A stretch of 64,000 bases of DNA from Caenimonas soli. GTDB taxonomy: Bacteria; Pseudomonadota; Gammaproteobacteria; Burkholderiales; Burkholderiaceae_C. The stretch covers positions 35,769 to 99,768 of the forward strand of contig NZ_JABJVV010000021.1 in the NCBI RefSeq assembly GCF_013155545.1, in the 5' to 3' direction. Position 1 is the first letter of the stretch, and every line of letters starts with the position of its first letter. Positions 16,792 through 25,116 of this stretch are shown here, in pieces. The notes beneath the pieces are model-generated. The model saw only the letters and a program-made list of their open reading frames with translations. It was not told the origin of the DNA and did no database searches. The translations under genes and the position numbers were made by a program.

Positions 16792-18270
16792 TCAGGCGCG
16801 CCGCAGCCCTGGGCTGACGCGGTAACGTTCGCCGCGGTAGTGCCGATCCAGCGCTTCGAGCACGCCGATCACGCGTGGCGCGCCAAGACGGCTCAACCAC
16901 TCGAACGGCCCAGCGGGATAGTTCACACCGAGCTTCATTGCGGCGTCTGCAGCCTCTGGCGAACAGACACCCTGTTGCACGGCATCGGCCGCTTCGTTCA
17001 CGAGCATGGACAGCGTCCGAGCGACGACAAGGCCCGGTGCGTCCGACACTTCGTGGGGCTGCCAACCCAGCGACTGAAGCCAGGCGGGCACTTCGGCTTG
17101 CCATGCTGCCGAACCCATCGCCGCATAAGCAAGAGCGCCTCCCGCATGGACGGGCAGTTCGTCGAACACCGCCACGTCCGTCAAGCCCGATTCACGAGCG
17201 AGTAGTGCCGCCGTCCTGCCATCGGTCAGCCGCAGCTGACGCGCGCCAACGGCGATTCCAATCCAGTCGCTCTCCGGCAAGATGGCAGGCTCCAAGCCAT
17301 TCAAGGCAAGGCGCGTCGCAGACAGCAGCCTTTGCGCAACGTCGCCGCGACCATGGACGGTGACGCCTGAGGCGCTGTCGGGCACGGGGAGGCTCGGTTC
17401 CGCAACGACCGGAGCCCCGGCGGGATATTCGTAGAAGCCGCGCCCTGACTTGCGACCCAGCAGGCCGCCCTCCACTAGTTCGCGCTGAACGAGGCTCGGC
17501 GTGAAACGCCGATCGAAAAAGTTGGCTTCGAAGACCGACTGCGTGACAGCGAAGTTGGTGTCGTGCCCGATCAGGTCCATCAGCTCGCAGGGGCCCATCC
17601 GGAAACCCGCCGCCCGAAACAGTACGTCCAATACTTCGGGACGCGCAGCCTGCTCCTGGAGAAGCATCAAGGTCTCGGCGTAGTAGGGCCGCGCAATCCG
17701 GTTCACGATGAAGCCCGGGGTGCTGCGCGCGTGTACGGGAACCTTGCCCCATTCCCGCGCCAGTGCTTCAACCGTGTGCGCCACTTCGGGCGAGGTGCGC
17801 AAACCGCTGACCACCTCGACCAGCGCCATGAGAGGCACCGGGTTGAAAAAGTGCATGCCAACCACCCGCTGCGGGTTCCGCAATCCGGCCGCGAGGGCCG
17901 TGATGCTGATCGAAGACGTGTTGCTGGCCAGGATCGCATCGGCGGGGAACAGGCTCTCCAGTTCGCGCAGCAGGGCTCGCTTCGGCTCCAGTTTCTCGAC
18001 GATGGCTTCGACGACCAGGCGCGCCGTGGCAGCCTCTCGCATCGACTCAACCGGGACAAGCCTGGTGAGCGAAGCTTCCGCTTGCGCGGTGGTGATCTTG
18101 CCTTTGCTGGCGAGGCGTCCGAGAACATCGACCAGCTGTGTGTGGGCTTGTGCGGCCGCTCCGTCACGTTGGTCGAAAACGAACACGCGGTGGCCGGCTT
18201 GCGCTGCCACTTGCGCGATGCCTATGCCCATCACGCCAGCACCAATGACGAGGATGTCGATTTGACTCAT
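16792..18270 (-). CDS. 3-hydroxyacyl-CoA dehydrogenase (3-hydroxyadipyl-CoA type)
   Basis: 492-residue NAD-dependent dehydrogenase. N-terminal Rossmann motif VIGAGVMGIG (about residues 7-16), catalytic-domain motif GMHFFNPVPLMALVE, and a second C-terminal 3HCDH-like domain (NYPAGPFEWLSRLG near the end), the architecture of PaaH/PaaC. It should oxidise 3-hydroxyadipyl-CoA to 3-oxoadipyl-CoA. Its start overlaps the stop of the hydratase gene as ATGA, so the genes are translationally coupled. The thiolase that should follow is a pseudogene. Confidence 0.88.
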   Translation of the reverse strand: MSQIDILVIGAGVMGIGIAQVAAQAGHRVFVFDQRDGAAAQAHTQLVDVLGRLASKGKITTAQAEASLTRLVPVESMREAATARLVVEAIVEKLEPKRALLRELESLFPADAILASNTSSISITALAAGLRNPQRVVGMHFFNPVPLMALVEVVSGLRTSPEVAHTVEALAREWGKVPVHARSTPGFIVNRIARPYYAETLMLLQEQAARPEVLDVLFRAAGFRMGPCELMDLIGHDTNFAVTQSVFEANFFDRRFTPSLVQRELVEGGLLGRKSGRGFYEYPAGAPVVAEPSLPVPDSASGVTVHGRGDVAQRLLSATRLALNGLEPAILPESDWIGIAVGARQLRLTDGRTAALLARESGLTDVAVFDELPVHAGGALAYAAMGSAAWQAEVPAWLQSLGWQPHEVSDAPGLVVARTLSMLVNEAADAVQQGVCSPEAADAAMKLGVNYPAGPFEWLSRLGAPRVIGVLEALDRHYRGERYRVSPGLRRA

Positions 18271-19052
18271 CGTGGAATCCAGTTCGCCGGCCTCTTGCCT
18301 AGAAATGCTGCGAATCCTTCTCGTGCCTCGTCCGAGCCGCGAACGCGTGCGATTACGGATGCGGTGAGTTCCTGCACTTCTTCGGTGGTGGGCCCCACCT
18401 CGAGCTGCGCGAAGAGGGATTTGATCTCTCCCTGCGCTTGCGGGCCCGCCTGCAGCAGTTCGGTCGCCATGGCCTGAACGACTGAATCCAGCCGGTCTGG
18501 CGCAACGATCTGCTGCACGAGGCCGATCCGCAATGCCTCTTCAGCGCCGACGCGTGTCGTGCTCAGTGCGAGACGTCGAGCCTGTCGCAGGCCCACCGCG
18601 TTGACGACGTAGGGCCCGATCACCGCGGGCAAGATGCCGAAGCGGGCCTCACTGACGGAGAAGCTGGCGCTCATCGATGCGATCGCGATGTCGCACGCGC
18701 ACGCCAAGCCGACTCCGCCGCCGAGTGCTGCGCCCTGGATGGCAGCGACAGTCGGCTTGGGGCACTTGTCGATGCGGCTGAGCATGGCAGCGAAGCGCCG
18801 CGCATCGGCCAGGTTCCATGCATGGTCGGCAGCTGCGGCCCTTTGCATCCATTGCAGGTCGGCACCAGCGCTAAAGTGCTTGCCGCTGCCGGCGAGCACG
18901 ATGACGCGGACTTGCGTGTCGTCGGAGAGCCGGGTGAATGCGTCGTCCAGCTCGGCGATCATCTGCTCATCGAAAGCATTGAAGACCGCCGGACGGTCCA
19001 TCAGGACCTGAGCAACCCCAGGCTGCGTAAACGAAATCTGGACTGCAGCCAT
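18267..19052 (-). CDS. Enoyl-CoA hydratase/isomerase
   Basis: 261 residues from ATG 19052. Crotonase fold: oxyanion-hole segment GSGKHFSAGADLQWM at about residues 58-72 and second conserved block AAIQGAALGGGVGLACACDIAIAS. In context it would hydrate 2,3-dehydroadipyl-CoA after BoxD. The start overlaps the boxA stop (TGATG). An alternative is a methylglutaconyl-type hydratase; substrate is inferred from the operon. Confidence 0.87.
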   Translation of the reverse strand: MAAVQISFTQPGVAQVLMDRPAVFNAFDEQMIAELDDAFTRLSDDTQVRVIVLAGSGKHFSAGADLQWMQRAAAADHAWNLADARRFAAMLSRIDKCPKPTVAAIQGAALGGGVGLACACDIAIASMSASFSVSEARFGILPAVIGPYVVNAVGLRQARRLALSTTRVGAEEALRIGLVQQIVAPDRLDSVVQAMATELLQAGPQAQGEIKSLFAQLEVGPTTEEVQELTASVIARVRGSDEAREGFAAFLGKRPANWIPR

Positions 19053-20332
19053 CAGTAGGTTTCCAGGTGGAGGCGGCCGTCGCGCTTTAGCGCGCTGCCG
19101 ATGGCGTCCCAGTCCAGGCCCGCATCGGTCGCGATGTCGCGCAGGGTGAGCACCACGCCTTCTTCCATCGCCTTCAATCCGCAAACATAAAAGTACGCAT
19201 TTGGGTCTGCCAGCAGCGGCACGAGGTCGGCGGCGCGCGCGCGCATTAGGTCCTGAACGTAGCGCTTAGGCTGGCCGGCCACGCGGCTGAACGCCAGATT
19301 CACATCGATGAAGTCCTTGGGCAGCGACTGCAGCGGCCCGAAGTAAGGCAGCTCCTGCGGGGTGCGCGCGCCGAAGAACAGCATCAGCTTGCCGCCTTCG
19401 AACTTGCCCGACTTGCGCAGGCGTCGGCGCCACTCGGTCATCGCGCGCATGGGAGCGCTGCCCGTGCCGGTGCAGATCATCACGATGTGGCTCTTCGGAT
19501 GGTTCGGCATCAGGAAGCTCGCACCGAACGGGCCGATGACCTCCACCTTGTCGCCTACCTTCAGGTCGCACAAGTAGTTGCTTGCGACCCCGAGTACGGG
19601 GTTGCCGTCATGGTCCTCCAGCACACGCTTGATCGTGAGCGAGATGTTGTTGTAGCCCGGACGCTCGCCGTTGCGTGCGCTGGTGATGCTGTACTGGCGT
19701 GCGTGGTGCGTCCGTCCCTTTGAATCCACGCCAGGCGGCACGATGCCGATGCTCTGTCCTTCCAGCACAGGGAAGGGTGTCGAGCCAAAGTCCAGCACGA
19801 TGTGGTGTGTGTCATAGAGCGTGCCGACATCCGTCACGCGCACGTTGCCCGACACCGTCACCGCCAGGCTGCGCGATGCCGACTTGGGGCCGTAGAGGTT
19901 GGTGTACGCATGCGCCGCCGACCAGGGCGGCAGGATCGACCCTGCATCGGCGCTACGGAATTCCGCGTCGTCAGATGGGGAGCTCGTGGCGGGCAACGCT
20001 TCGTTGATTTCCGCCACAGCTTCTGGCGCCACGCCCGCCGCCTCGGCCAGTTCCGCATCCGACAGCGCCGCAGGCAACTCTTCCCATCCGAACTGCTCGT
20101 CGATCGAATATGCGCGCGCCTTGGGCACCGTGCGCCAGTTGTCGATGCTGCCGGTGGGGCAGGGTGGCACGCAGGCCATGCACAGGTTGCACTTGGCCGC
20201 GTCCACGACGTAGTTGTTGCTGTCGTGCGTGATCGCATCGACCGGGCACGTCGCTTCGCACGTGTTGCACCGGATGCAGATCTCCGGGTCGATCAGGTGC
20301 TGCTTGATGAAGAGGATGTCTGACGCGCCCAT
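19052..20332 (-). CDS. boxA: Benzoyl-CoA 2,3-epoxidase, reductase component BoxA
   Basis: 426 residues. Two ferredoxin-type [4Fe-4S] motifs at the N-terminus (C19-x2-C22-x2-C25-x3-C29 and C48-x2-C51-x2-C54-x3-C58), then a ferredoxin-NADP reductase-like module with FAD motif RQYSITS and NADPH segment MICTGTGSAPMRAM. It passes electrons from NADPH to BoxB. It lies 7 bp after boxB in the operon boxC-boxB-boxA-ech-hbd. Confidence 0.96.
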   Translation of the reverse strand: MGASDILFIKQHLIDPEICIRCNTCEATCPVDAITHDSNNYVVDAAKCNLCMACVPPCPTGSIDNWRTVPKARAYSIDEQFGWEELPAALSDAELAEAAGVAPEAVAEINEALPATSSPSDDAEFRSADAGSILPPWSAAHAYTNLYGPKSASRSLAVTVSGNVRVTDVGTLYDTHHIVLDFGSTPFPVLEGQSIGIVPPGVDSKGRTHHARQYSITSARNGERPGYNNISLTIKRVLEDHDGNPVLGVASNYLCDLKVGDKVEVIGPFGASFLMPNHPKSHIVMICTGTGSAPMRAMTEWRRRLRKSGKFEGGKLMLFFGARTPQELPYFGPLQSLPKDFIDVNLAFSRVAGQPKRYVQDLMRARAADLVPLLADPNAYFYVCGLKAMEEGVVLTLRDIATDAGLDWDAIGSALKRDGRLHLETY

Positions 20333-20339
20333 GTCTGCC

Positions 20340-21767
20340 TCACGCGAAACGCACGTACTCGAAATTCACCGACTGGCGGTTAACGCCGATGACCGGCGGT
20401 GCGATCCAGTTGGCGAACTTGCCGGGGTCGACGACGCGGCCCATCAGGCCGGCGACGAAGGCGCGGTCACCCGCCGTGGGCAGCCAGTCATCGACACGGG
20501 CCTTCCACTCGGCGTCGCTCACCACGTTGCCTTCGGGCGAAACTCTCACGCCCGACAACGCGCCGATGTTGCGGTGGAAGGCCTTGTGCGGCACGGTCAG
20601 GCGCGCGGGAATGCCGGCCTTCTCGATGACCTTGTTCCAGCGGCCCACGCCCGACATGCTGTCCTTGATGTAGTCGTCGCGCAGCACTTCGTTCAGTGCG
20701 TTGAGCATCGGGACTTCCTTCTCGATCAGCTTGCCTTCGACGACGTTGAGCACCTTGTACGACTGGCCGCGCAGTTGGTGATCGTCGGCGCGCTTGCCTT
20801 CCTCGTAGCGGCCTTTCAGGCCCGTGCTATAGAACGTGGCGGCGTTGCTCGACTCGTCCGCGCCGAACAGGTCGATGGTCACGCTGTAGTGGAAGTTCAG
20901 GTAGCGCTGCAACGTGGGCAGGTCGATGACGCCGGCCTCGCGCAGCTTCTTCGGGTCGTCGGTCTTCAACTCGTTCATCACCTGGCAGGTGCGCTGGATC
21001 ACGCGGCTCACGCCCGACTCGCCCACGAACATGTGGTGCGCCTCTTCGGTCAACATGAACTTCGTGGTGCGCGCGAGCGGGTCGAACGCCGACTCGGCCA
21101 GCGCCGACAGCTGGAACTTGCCATCGCGGTCGGTGAAGTAGGTGAACATGAAGAACGCCAGCCAGTCGGGCGTCTGCTCGTTGAACGCCTGCAGGATGCG
21201 CGGGTTGTCTTCGTTGCCGCTGCGGCGGTCGAGCAGCGCTTCACCTTCTTCGCGGCCGTCCTTGCCGAAGTACTTGTGCAGCAGGTAGACCATGGCCCAC
21301 AGGTGGCGCCCTTCCTCGACGTTCACCTGGAACAGGTTGCGCAAGTCGTACTGGCTCGGGCAGGTCAGGCCCAGGTGGCGTTGCTGCTCGACTGACGCGG
21401 GCTCCGTGTCGCCCTGCGTGACGATGATACGGCGCAGGTTGGCGCGGTATTCGCCGGGCACGTCTTGCCAGGCGCCTTCGCCCGTGTGGTCGCCGAAGTG
21501 GATCTTGCGGTCCTTGTCGCCCGGGTTCAGGAAGATGCCCCAGCGGTAATCCGGCATCTTCACGTGGCCGAACTGCGCCCAGCCTTCCGGGTCCACGCTC
21601 ACGGCGGTGCGCAGGTACACATCGAAGTTCTGCGAGCCGTTGGGGCCCATGTCATCCCACCAGCTCAGGAAGTTCGGCTGCCACTGCTCCAGCGCGCGCT
21701 TGAGCGTGCGGTCCTCGTCGAGGTTGACGTTGTTGGGGATCTTCTCGCTGTAGTTGATCGTGCTCAT
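20340..21767 (-). CDS. boxB: Benzoyl-CoA 2,3-epoxidase, diiron oxygenase BoxB
   Basis: 475 residues, the family length. ExxH metal-binding motifs are visible at EGRH (Glu152-His155) and EAHH (Glu242-His245), consistent with the carboxylate-bridged diiron centre of BoxB. It inserts one oxygen atom into benzoyl-CoA to form the 2,3-epoxide, the step that dearomatises the ring under aerobic conditions. Located between boxC (13-bp gap) and boxA. Confidence 0.97.
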   Translation of the reverse strand: MSTINYSEKIPNNVNLDEDRTLKRALEQWQPNFLSWWDDMGPNGSQNFDVYLRTAVSVDPEGWAQFGHVKMPDYRWGIFLNPGDKDRKIHFGDHTGEGAWQDVPGEYRANLRRIIVTQGDTEPASVEQQRHLGLTCPSQYDLRNLFQVNVEEGRHLWAMVYLLHKYFGKDGREEGEALLDRRSGNEDNPRILQAFNEQTPDWLAFFMFTYFTDRDGKFQLSALAESAFDPLARTTKFMLTEEAHHMFVGESGVSRVIQRTCQVMNELKTDDPKKLREAGVIDLPTLQRYLNFHYSVTIDLFGADESSNAATFYSTGLKGRYEEGKRADDHQLRGQSYKVLNVVEGKLIEKEVPMLNALNEVLRDDYIKDSMSGVGRWNKVIEKAGIPARLTVPHKAFHRNIGALSGVRVSPEGNVVSDAEWKARVDDWLPTAGDRAFVAGLMGRVVDPGKFANWIAPPVIGVNRQSVNFEYVRFA

Positions 21768-21780
21768 GTCGGTTCCTCGG

Positions 21781-23472
21781 TCAGACGCGGTTGAAATCGA
21801 AAGCGGCGCGGTCGCCCTTGCCGTACACCTTCAGGGCACCCTTTTCTCCCACGGCGTTGGGCCGTTGGAAGATCCAGTTCTGCCAGGCAGTGAGCCGGCC
21901 GAAGATGCGGGTGAACATGTTCTCGGGCCCGTTGAAGCGCAGGTTGGCTTCCATGCCGGTGAGGGCGTCGGGGCTCATCGCCACGCGCTCTTCGATGGCC
22001 AGGCGAATCTCGTCGGGCCAGTCGATGTCGTCGGGATTGCTCGTCACCAGGCCGAGCGCGAACGCGGCGTTGGCGTCGAGCGGCTGGCCGGCCTTGGCGC
22101 GCACCGCTTCCATCGCAGGCACTTCGTCATAGAAGCGGCGGCCGAGGCGGCTCTGGCTAGTCACCATGGGAAACAACCCGAAGTTGGTCTCGCCCACTTC
22201 GATGATCGGCGAGGCAGTCGGGTCGGACGGCAGTGCGAGGTGATAGCTGCGGTCGCAGGCCAGAGCGAATTCAAGGTAGCTGCCCACGAAGCACGAACCG
22301 GGTTCGATCAGCGCGAACAGGCTGCGGCTCGACACGTCGAAGCGGCTGAACGTGCGGCGCAGGTAGCCGACGGTTTCGCGCACCAGCCAGTGGTTGGGGT
22401 TGGCGAGCAGGGCCGCATCCATCGAGCGCACGTTGGCGGCGCTGCCTTCGGTCTTGATCAGCCAGGTGCCGATTTCCAGCTCGTTGGTGCGCATCGAGAG
22501 GATCGCGTCTTCCAGCTCGCGAGCCAGTTGCAGCGGGAACCAGTTGACGCCCTGCGCTTCGATCGTCGCGATGTCGGAAGGAACGGTTGCGGAAGGTGCC
22601 TTGATGGTGAAGGCCGCGACGCGGCGGTTGCGGTCGATCTCCACCGTCACGAAGTCGTAGCGCAGCGCGTCGGCTTCTTCGTGGCGCGACAGCGGCGTGA
22701 GCAGCACGGGCTTTCCATCGGCGGGGCGATCGCTGCCCGCGGCCAACTCCAGCGCTCGCTCCTGTACGCGCGCCGCGAATTCTGCGGTGCGGACCACTTC
22801 GTCGACCAGTCGCCACTCCACAGCCTTCTTGCCGCGCACACCTTCAGCGGTCGTGCAGAAAATGTCGGCCAGGTCGTGCCGTACATGCCTTTTGTCGGTC
22901 ACGCGCGTCAGGCCACCGGTACCAGGCAGCACGCCGAGCAGCGGCACTTCGGGCAGGCTCACCGCGCTGTTGCGGTCGTCCACCAGGATGATCTCGTCGC
23001 AGGCCAGTGCCAGCTCGTAGCCGCCGCCCGCGCAGGCGCCGTTCACGGCCGCGAGGAACTTCAAGCCGCTGTTGGCGGAAGAGTCTTCCAGCCCGTTGCG
23101 CGTCTCGTTGGTGAATTTGCAGAAGTTCACCTTCCACGCGTGGCTCGAAAGACCCAGCATGAAGATGTTGGCGCCCGAGCAGAACACCTTCTCTTTGGCG
23201 CTCGTCAGGATCACCGTGCGCACTTCGGGGTGCTCGAAGCGGATGCGGTTGATCGCGTCGTTCAGCTCGATGTCGACGCCAAGGTCGTAGCTATTGAGCT
23301 TGAGCTTGTAGCCGGGGCGCAGGCCGCCGTTCTCGTCGAAGTCGGCCACCAGCCGGGCGATGGGGCCGTCGAACGACAGCTTCCAGTGCCGGTACTGGCT
23401 GGGGTGGGTCTGGTAGTTGACGGGGCCGGGTTGAGCAGCCGCCGGCTGCTGGATTTGCTGGGGTTGGTTCAC
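21781..23472 (-). CDS. boxC: Benzoyl-CoA-dihydrodiol/epoxide lyase BoxC
   Basis: 563-residue crotonase-superfamily enzyme made of two crotonase-like domains; the first carries VFCSGANIFMLGLSSHAWK and NGACAGGGYELALACDEI. It opens the epoxide ring hydrolytically, giving 3,4-dehydroadipyl-CoA semialdehyde and formate. GTG 23472 (MNQPQQIQQ) is chosen because GGAGAGA lies 6-12 bp upstream; upstream in-frame ATGs fall inside the operator and promoter. First gene of the leftward catabolic operon. Confidence 0.95.
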   Translation of the reverse strand: MNQPQQIQQPAAAQPGPVNYQTHPSQYRHWKLSFDGPIARLVADFDENGGLRPGYKLKLNSYDLGVDIELNDAINRIRFEHPEVRTVILTSAKEKVFCSGANIFMLGLSSHAWKVNFCKFTNETRNGLEDSSANSGLKFLAAVNGACAGGGYELALACDEIILVDDRNSAVSLPEVPLLGVLPGTGGLTRVTDKRHVRHDLADIFCTTAEGVRGKKAVEWRLVDEVVRTAEFAARVQERALELAAGSDRPADGKPVLLTPLSRHEEADALRYDFVTVEIDRNRRVAAFTIKAPSATVPSDIATIEAQGVNWFPLQLARELEDAILSMRTNELEIGTWLIKTEGSAANVRSMDAALLANPNHWLVRETVGYLRRTFSRFDVSSRSLFALIEPGSCFVGSYLEFALACDRSYHLALPSDPTASPIIEVGETNFGLFPMVTSQSRLGRRFYDEVPAMEAVRAKAGQPLDANAAFALGLVTSNPDDIDWPDEIRLAIEERVAMSPDALTGMEANLRFNGPENMFTRIFGRLTAWQNWIFQRPNAVGEKGALKVYGKGDRAAFDFNRV

Positions 23473-23489
23473 AAGGTCTCTCCGATGAA

Positions 23490-23556
23490 ATGCACTAAAT
23501 TGCGTTCGCGCAGAAGCGTTAAACGCATCATAGTGCATGTCATCGGCGACATGCAA
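23490..23556 (-). promoter_or_regulatory. boxC promoter with overlapping candidate BoxR operators
   Basis: Reading leftward: -35 TTGCAT (23551-23556), 18-bp spacer, -10 TATGAT (23527-23532). The spacer holds a perfect 8-bp palindrome TGCATGTC-N6-GACATGCA (23534-23555). The octamer TAGTGCAT (23531-23538) overlaps the -10, and its inverse ATGCACTA (23490-23497) lies in the 5' UTR. Repressor binding here would block RNA polymerase. BoxR/BzdR-type operators are known to be TGCA-rich; assignment to BoxR is inference. Confidence 0.7.
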
Positions 23557-23568
23557 GCAGTTTTGTGC

Positions 23569-24522
23569 CTAGGGTTTTCCCTTGGCGTCCAGTTGGAGCG
23601 TTTTACGGACCATCGCTCGCAGCGAGAGGAAAGTCTCGTCCAGCGGACGGATGCTGCTGTCGAGATGCAGTTCCGCCTTGGCGTAGAAGGGCGTGCGTTG
23701 GGCCAGGATGCCCTTGAGGTCGTCCATCGCTTCGGCGTTGCCCGCCATCGGTCGCATGTCTCCCTGGGCCTGCACGCGCTTCATATGGTCTTCGGGATGA
23801 GCCCGGATCCAGACCGTGGTGCATTGGGACAACAGCAGGTTGAAGGTCGATGGCTCGGCGACGATGCCGCCGGGTGTCGCGATCACGGCTTCCGGGTAGA
23901 TCTGTACCGTTTCCTCCAGCGCGCGCCGCTCGTAGCGCCGGTAGGCGTTCTGGCCGTAGAGCGCCTGGATCTCGCTGATGGTGCAGCCAGCGAACTTTTC
24001 AATCTCGCGGCTCAGCTCAACAAAGGGGTAGTCGAGGTCTTCCGCCAGCATGTGACCGAGGGTGGATTTCCCCGCGCCACGCAATCCGATCAGGGCCACG
24101 CGCGTCGGGCGCTGCCCAGTCGCGGTGGTCGCGCTGTCGACGATCGGCAGCATCACTTCCCGAGCCCGGCGCAGCGTCGCTTCGTCCTGGTTGGCCAGCA
24201 ACTCCCGGATCATTTGCCATTCGGGAGAATGCGCGGCCTGGTCGTCGAGCAGGTCAGACGGGCTCGTCTTCAGTGCCTGTGCCACCTGCAAAAGAATCAG
24301 GACGGAGGCGTTGCCCACACCCAACTCCAGGTTGCCCAGATGCCGCTCTGAGACCTCGGCGGCGGACGCAAGCTCTTTGCGAGTCATGCCCCGTCCATTG
24401 CGAATCTTCCGGATGCGCTCGCCCAGTTGTACGAGAAAAGGATGCTTTTCCGGGTTGGGGGTCTGTTCCTGCAGTTCGGATCTTGGTGGAAACCCTGAAG
24501 CATGCAATATCGTGCTTGACAT
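23569..24522 (-). CDS. boxR: BoxR: XRE-type repressor fused to a shikimate-kinase-like domain
   Basis: 317 residues from ATG 24522 (MSSTILHASGF). An HTH_3/XRE domain at about residues 31-92 (MTRKELASAAEVSERHLGNL) is followed by a linker and a shikimate-kinase-like module with P-loop GLRGAGKST at residues 146-154. This two-part build is that of BoxR/BzdR, which sense benzoyl-CoA through the kinase-like domain and release their operators. An upstream ATG would cross the intergenic palindromes. It sits between the two catabolic arms and faces the boxC promoter. Confidence 0.95.
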   Translation of the reverse strand: MSSTILHASGFPPRSELQEQTPNPEKHPFLVQLGERIRKIRNGRGMTRKELASAAEVSERHLGNLELGVGNASVLILLQVAQALKTSPSDLLDDQAAHSPEWQMIRELLANQDEATLRRAREVMLPIVDSATTATGQRPTRVALIGLRGAGKSTLGHMLAEDLDYPFVELSREIEKFAGCTISEIQALYGQNAYRRYERRALEETVQIYPEAVIATPGGIVAEPSTFNLLLSQCTTVWIRAHPEDHMKRVQAQGDMRPMAGNAEAMDDLKGILAQRTPFYAKAELHLDSSIRPLDETFLSLRAMVRKTLQLDAKGKP

Positions 24523-24543
24523 GACGTTGTGTGAAGTTTTAAA

Positions 24544-24566
24544 GTGCCACTGGCACGATAGTGCAT
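24544..24566. promoter_or_regulatory. Candidate BoxR operator in the boxR/rightward-operon gap
   Basis: Palindrome GTGCCA-C-TGGCAC (24544-24556) followed by TAGTGCAT (24559-24566), the same octamer as at the boxC promoter. It overlaps a plausible rightward -10 (GATAGT, 24557-24562). Located between divergent starts at 24522 and 24612, so one regulator could control both arms and itself. Confidence 0.6.
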
Positions 24567-24611
24567 CTGACTCAAGAACGCAAACAGGCGCCCCCATTCG
24601 CATTCTCGACC

Positions 24612-25103
24612 ATGACGACCGTCAACCCCGATTCAAAAATTTCGCCCGACCTGTTTCACAACCAACTGGGACGCCTGACAGCCCAGATCGCCAACCGGCC
24701 GTTAGACCGCGAGCTGCAGGAATGGCTAAACAACCACCACGGCAGTGAGTCGGAAACCTTCCGAGAACTCAGTGCGAGCTGCCAGGCCGGCCTGGTCGAG
24801 GGATGGCTGTGCAACCGCGAGGCAGGCGGCATCCGGTATGGACGGATCTTCAAGCCCGATGCCGCGCTGAATGGCTTCTCCGTCGATGTCGTGGACATGA
24901 ACGACATCGCAGGTCCGCATCACGTGCACCCCGAGGGCGAGATCGACCTGGTGATGCCGATCGACGGCGAAGCACTGTTCGATGGCCACCCCGCCGGCTG
25001 GGTGGTGTATTCGCCTGGCAGCGGACATCGGCCCACCGTCTCCAAGGGCCGTGCGCTGGTGCTCTACCTCTTGCCGCAAGGCGCCATTCGCTTCAACGGT
25101 TGA
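24612..25103 (+). CDS. DUF4863 family protein (4-hydroxylaminobenzoate-lyase-like)
   Basis: 163 residues from ATG 24612 (MTTVNPDSK); an earlier ATG would overlap the operator. The His/Glu-rich segment GPHHVHPEGEIDLVMP and the cupin-like VVYSPGSGHRPTV look like metal ligands. The fold resembles the DUF4863 proteins that include 4-hydroxylaminobenzoate lyases (PnbB type). It is first in the benzoate activation/import operon, so a role in handling a benzoate-related compound is suspected, but the substrate is unknown. Confidence 0.7.
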   Translation: MTTVNPDSKISPDLFHNQLGRLTAQIANRPLDRELQEWLNNHHGSESETFRELSASCQAGLVEGWLCNREAGGIRYGRIFKPDAALNGFSVDVVDMNDIAGPHHVHPEGEIDLVMPIDGEALFDGHPAGWVVYSPGSGHRPTVSKGRALVLYLLPQGAIRFNG

Positions 25104-25116
25104 ACATCTTCATCGC

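Noticed and set aside
21754..24351. 865-codon open frame on the plus strand
   Set aside because: It is antisense to boxC and boxR, which have clear domains; long antisense frames are common in GC-rich coding DNA, and the translation shows no recognisable motif.
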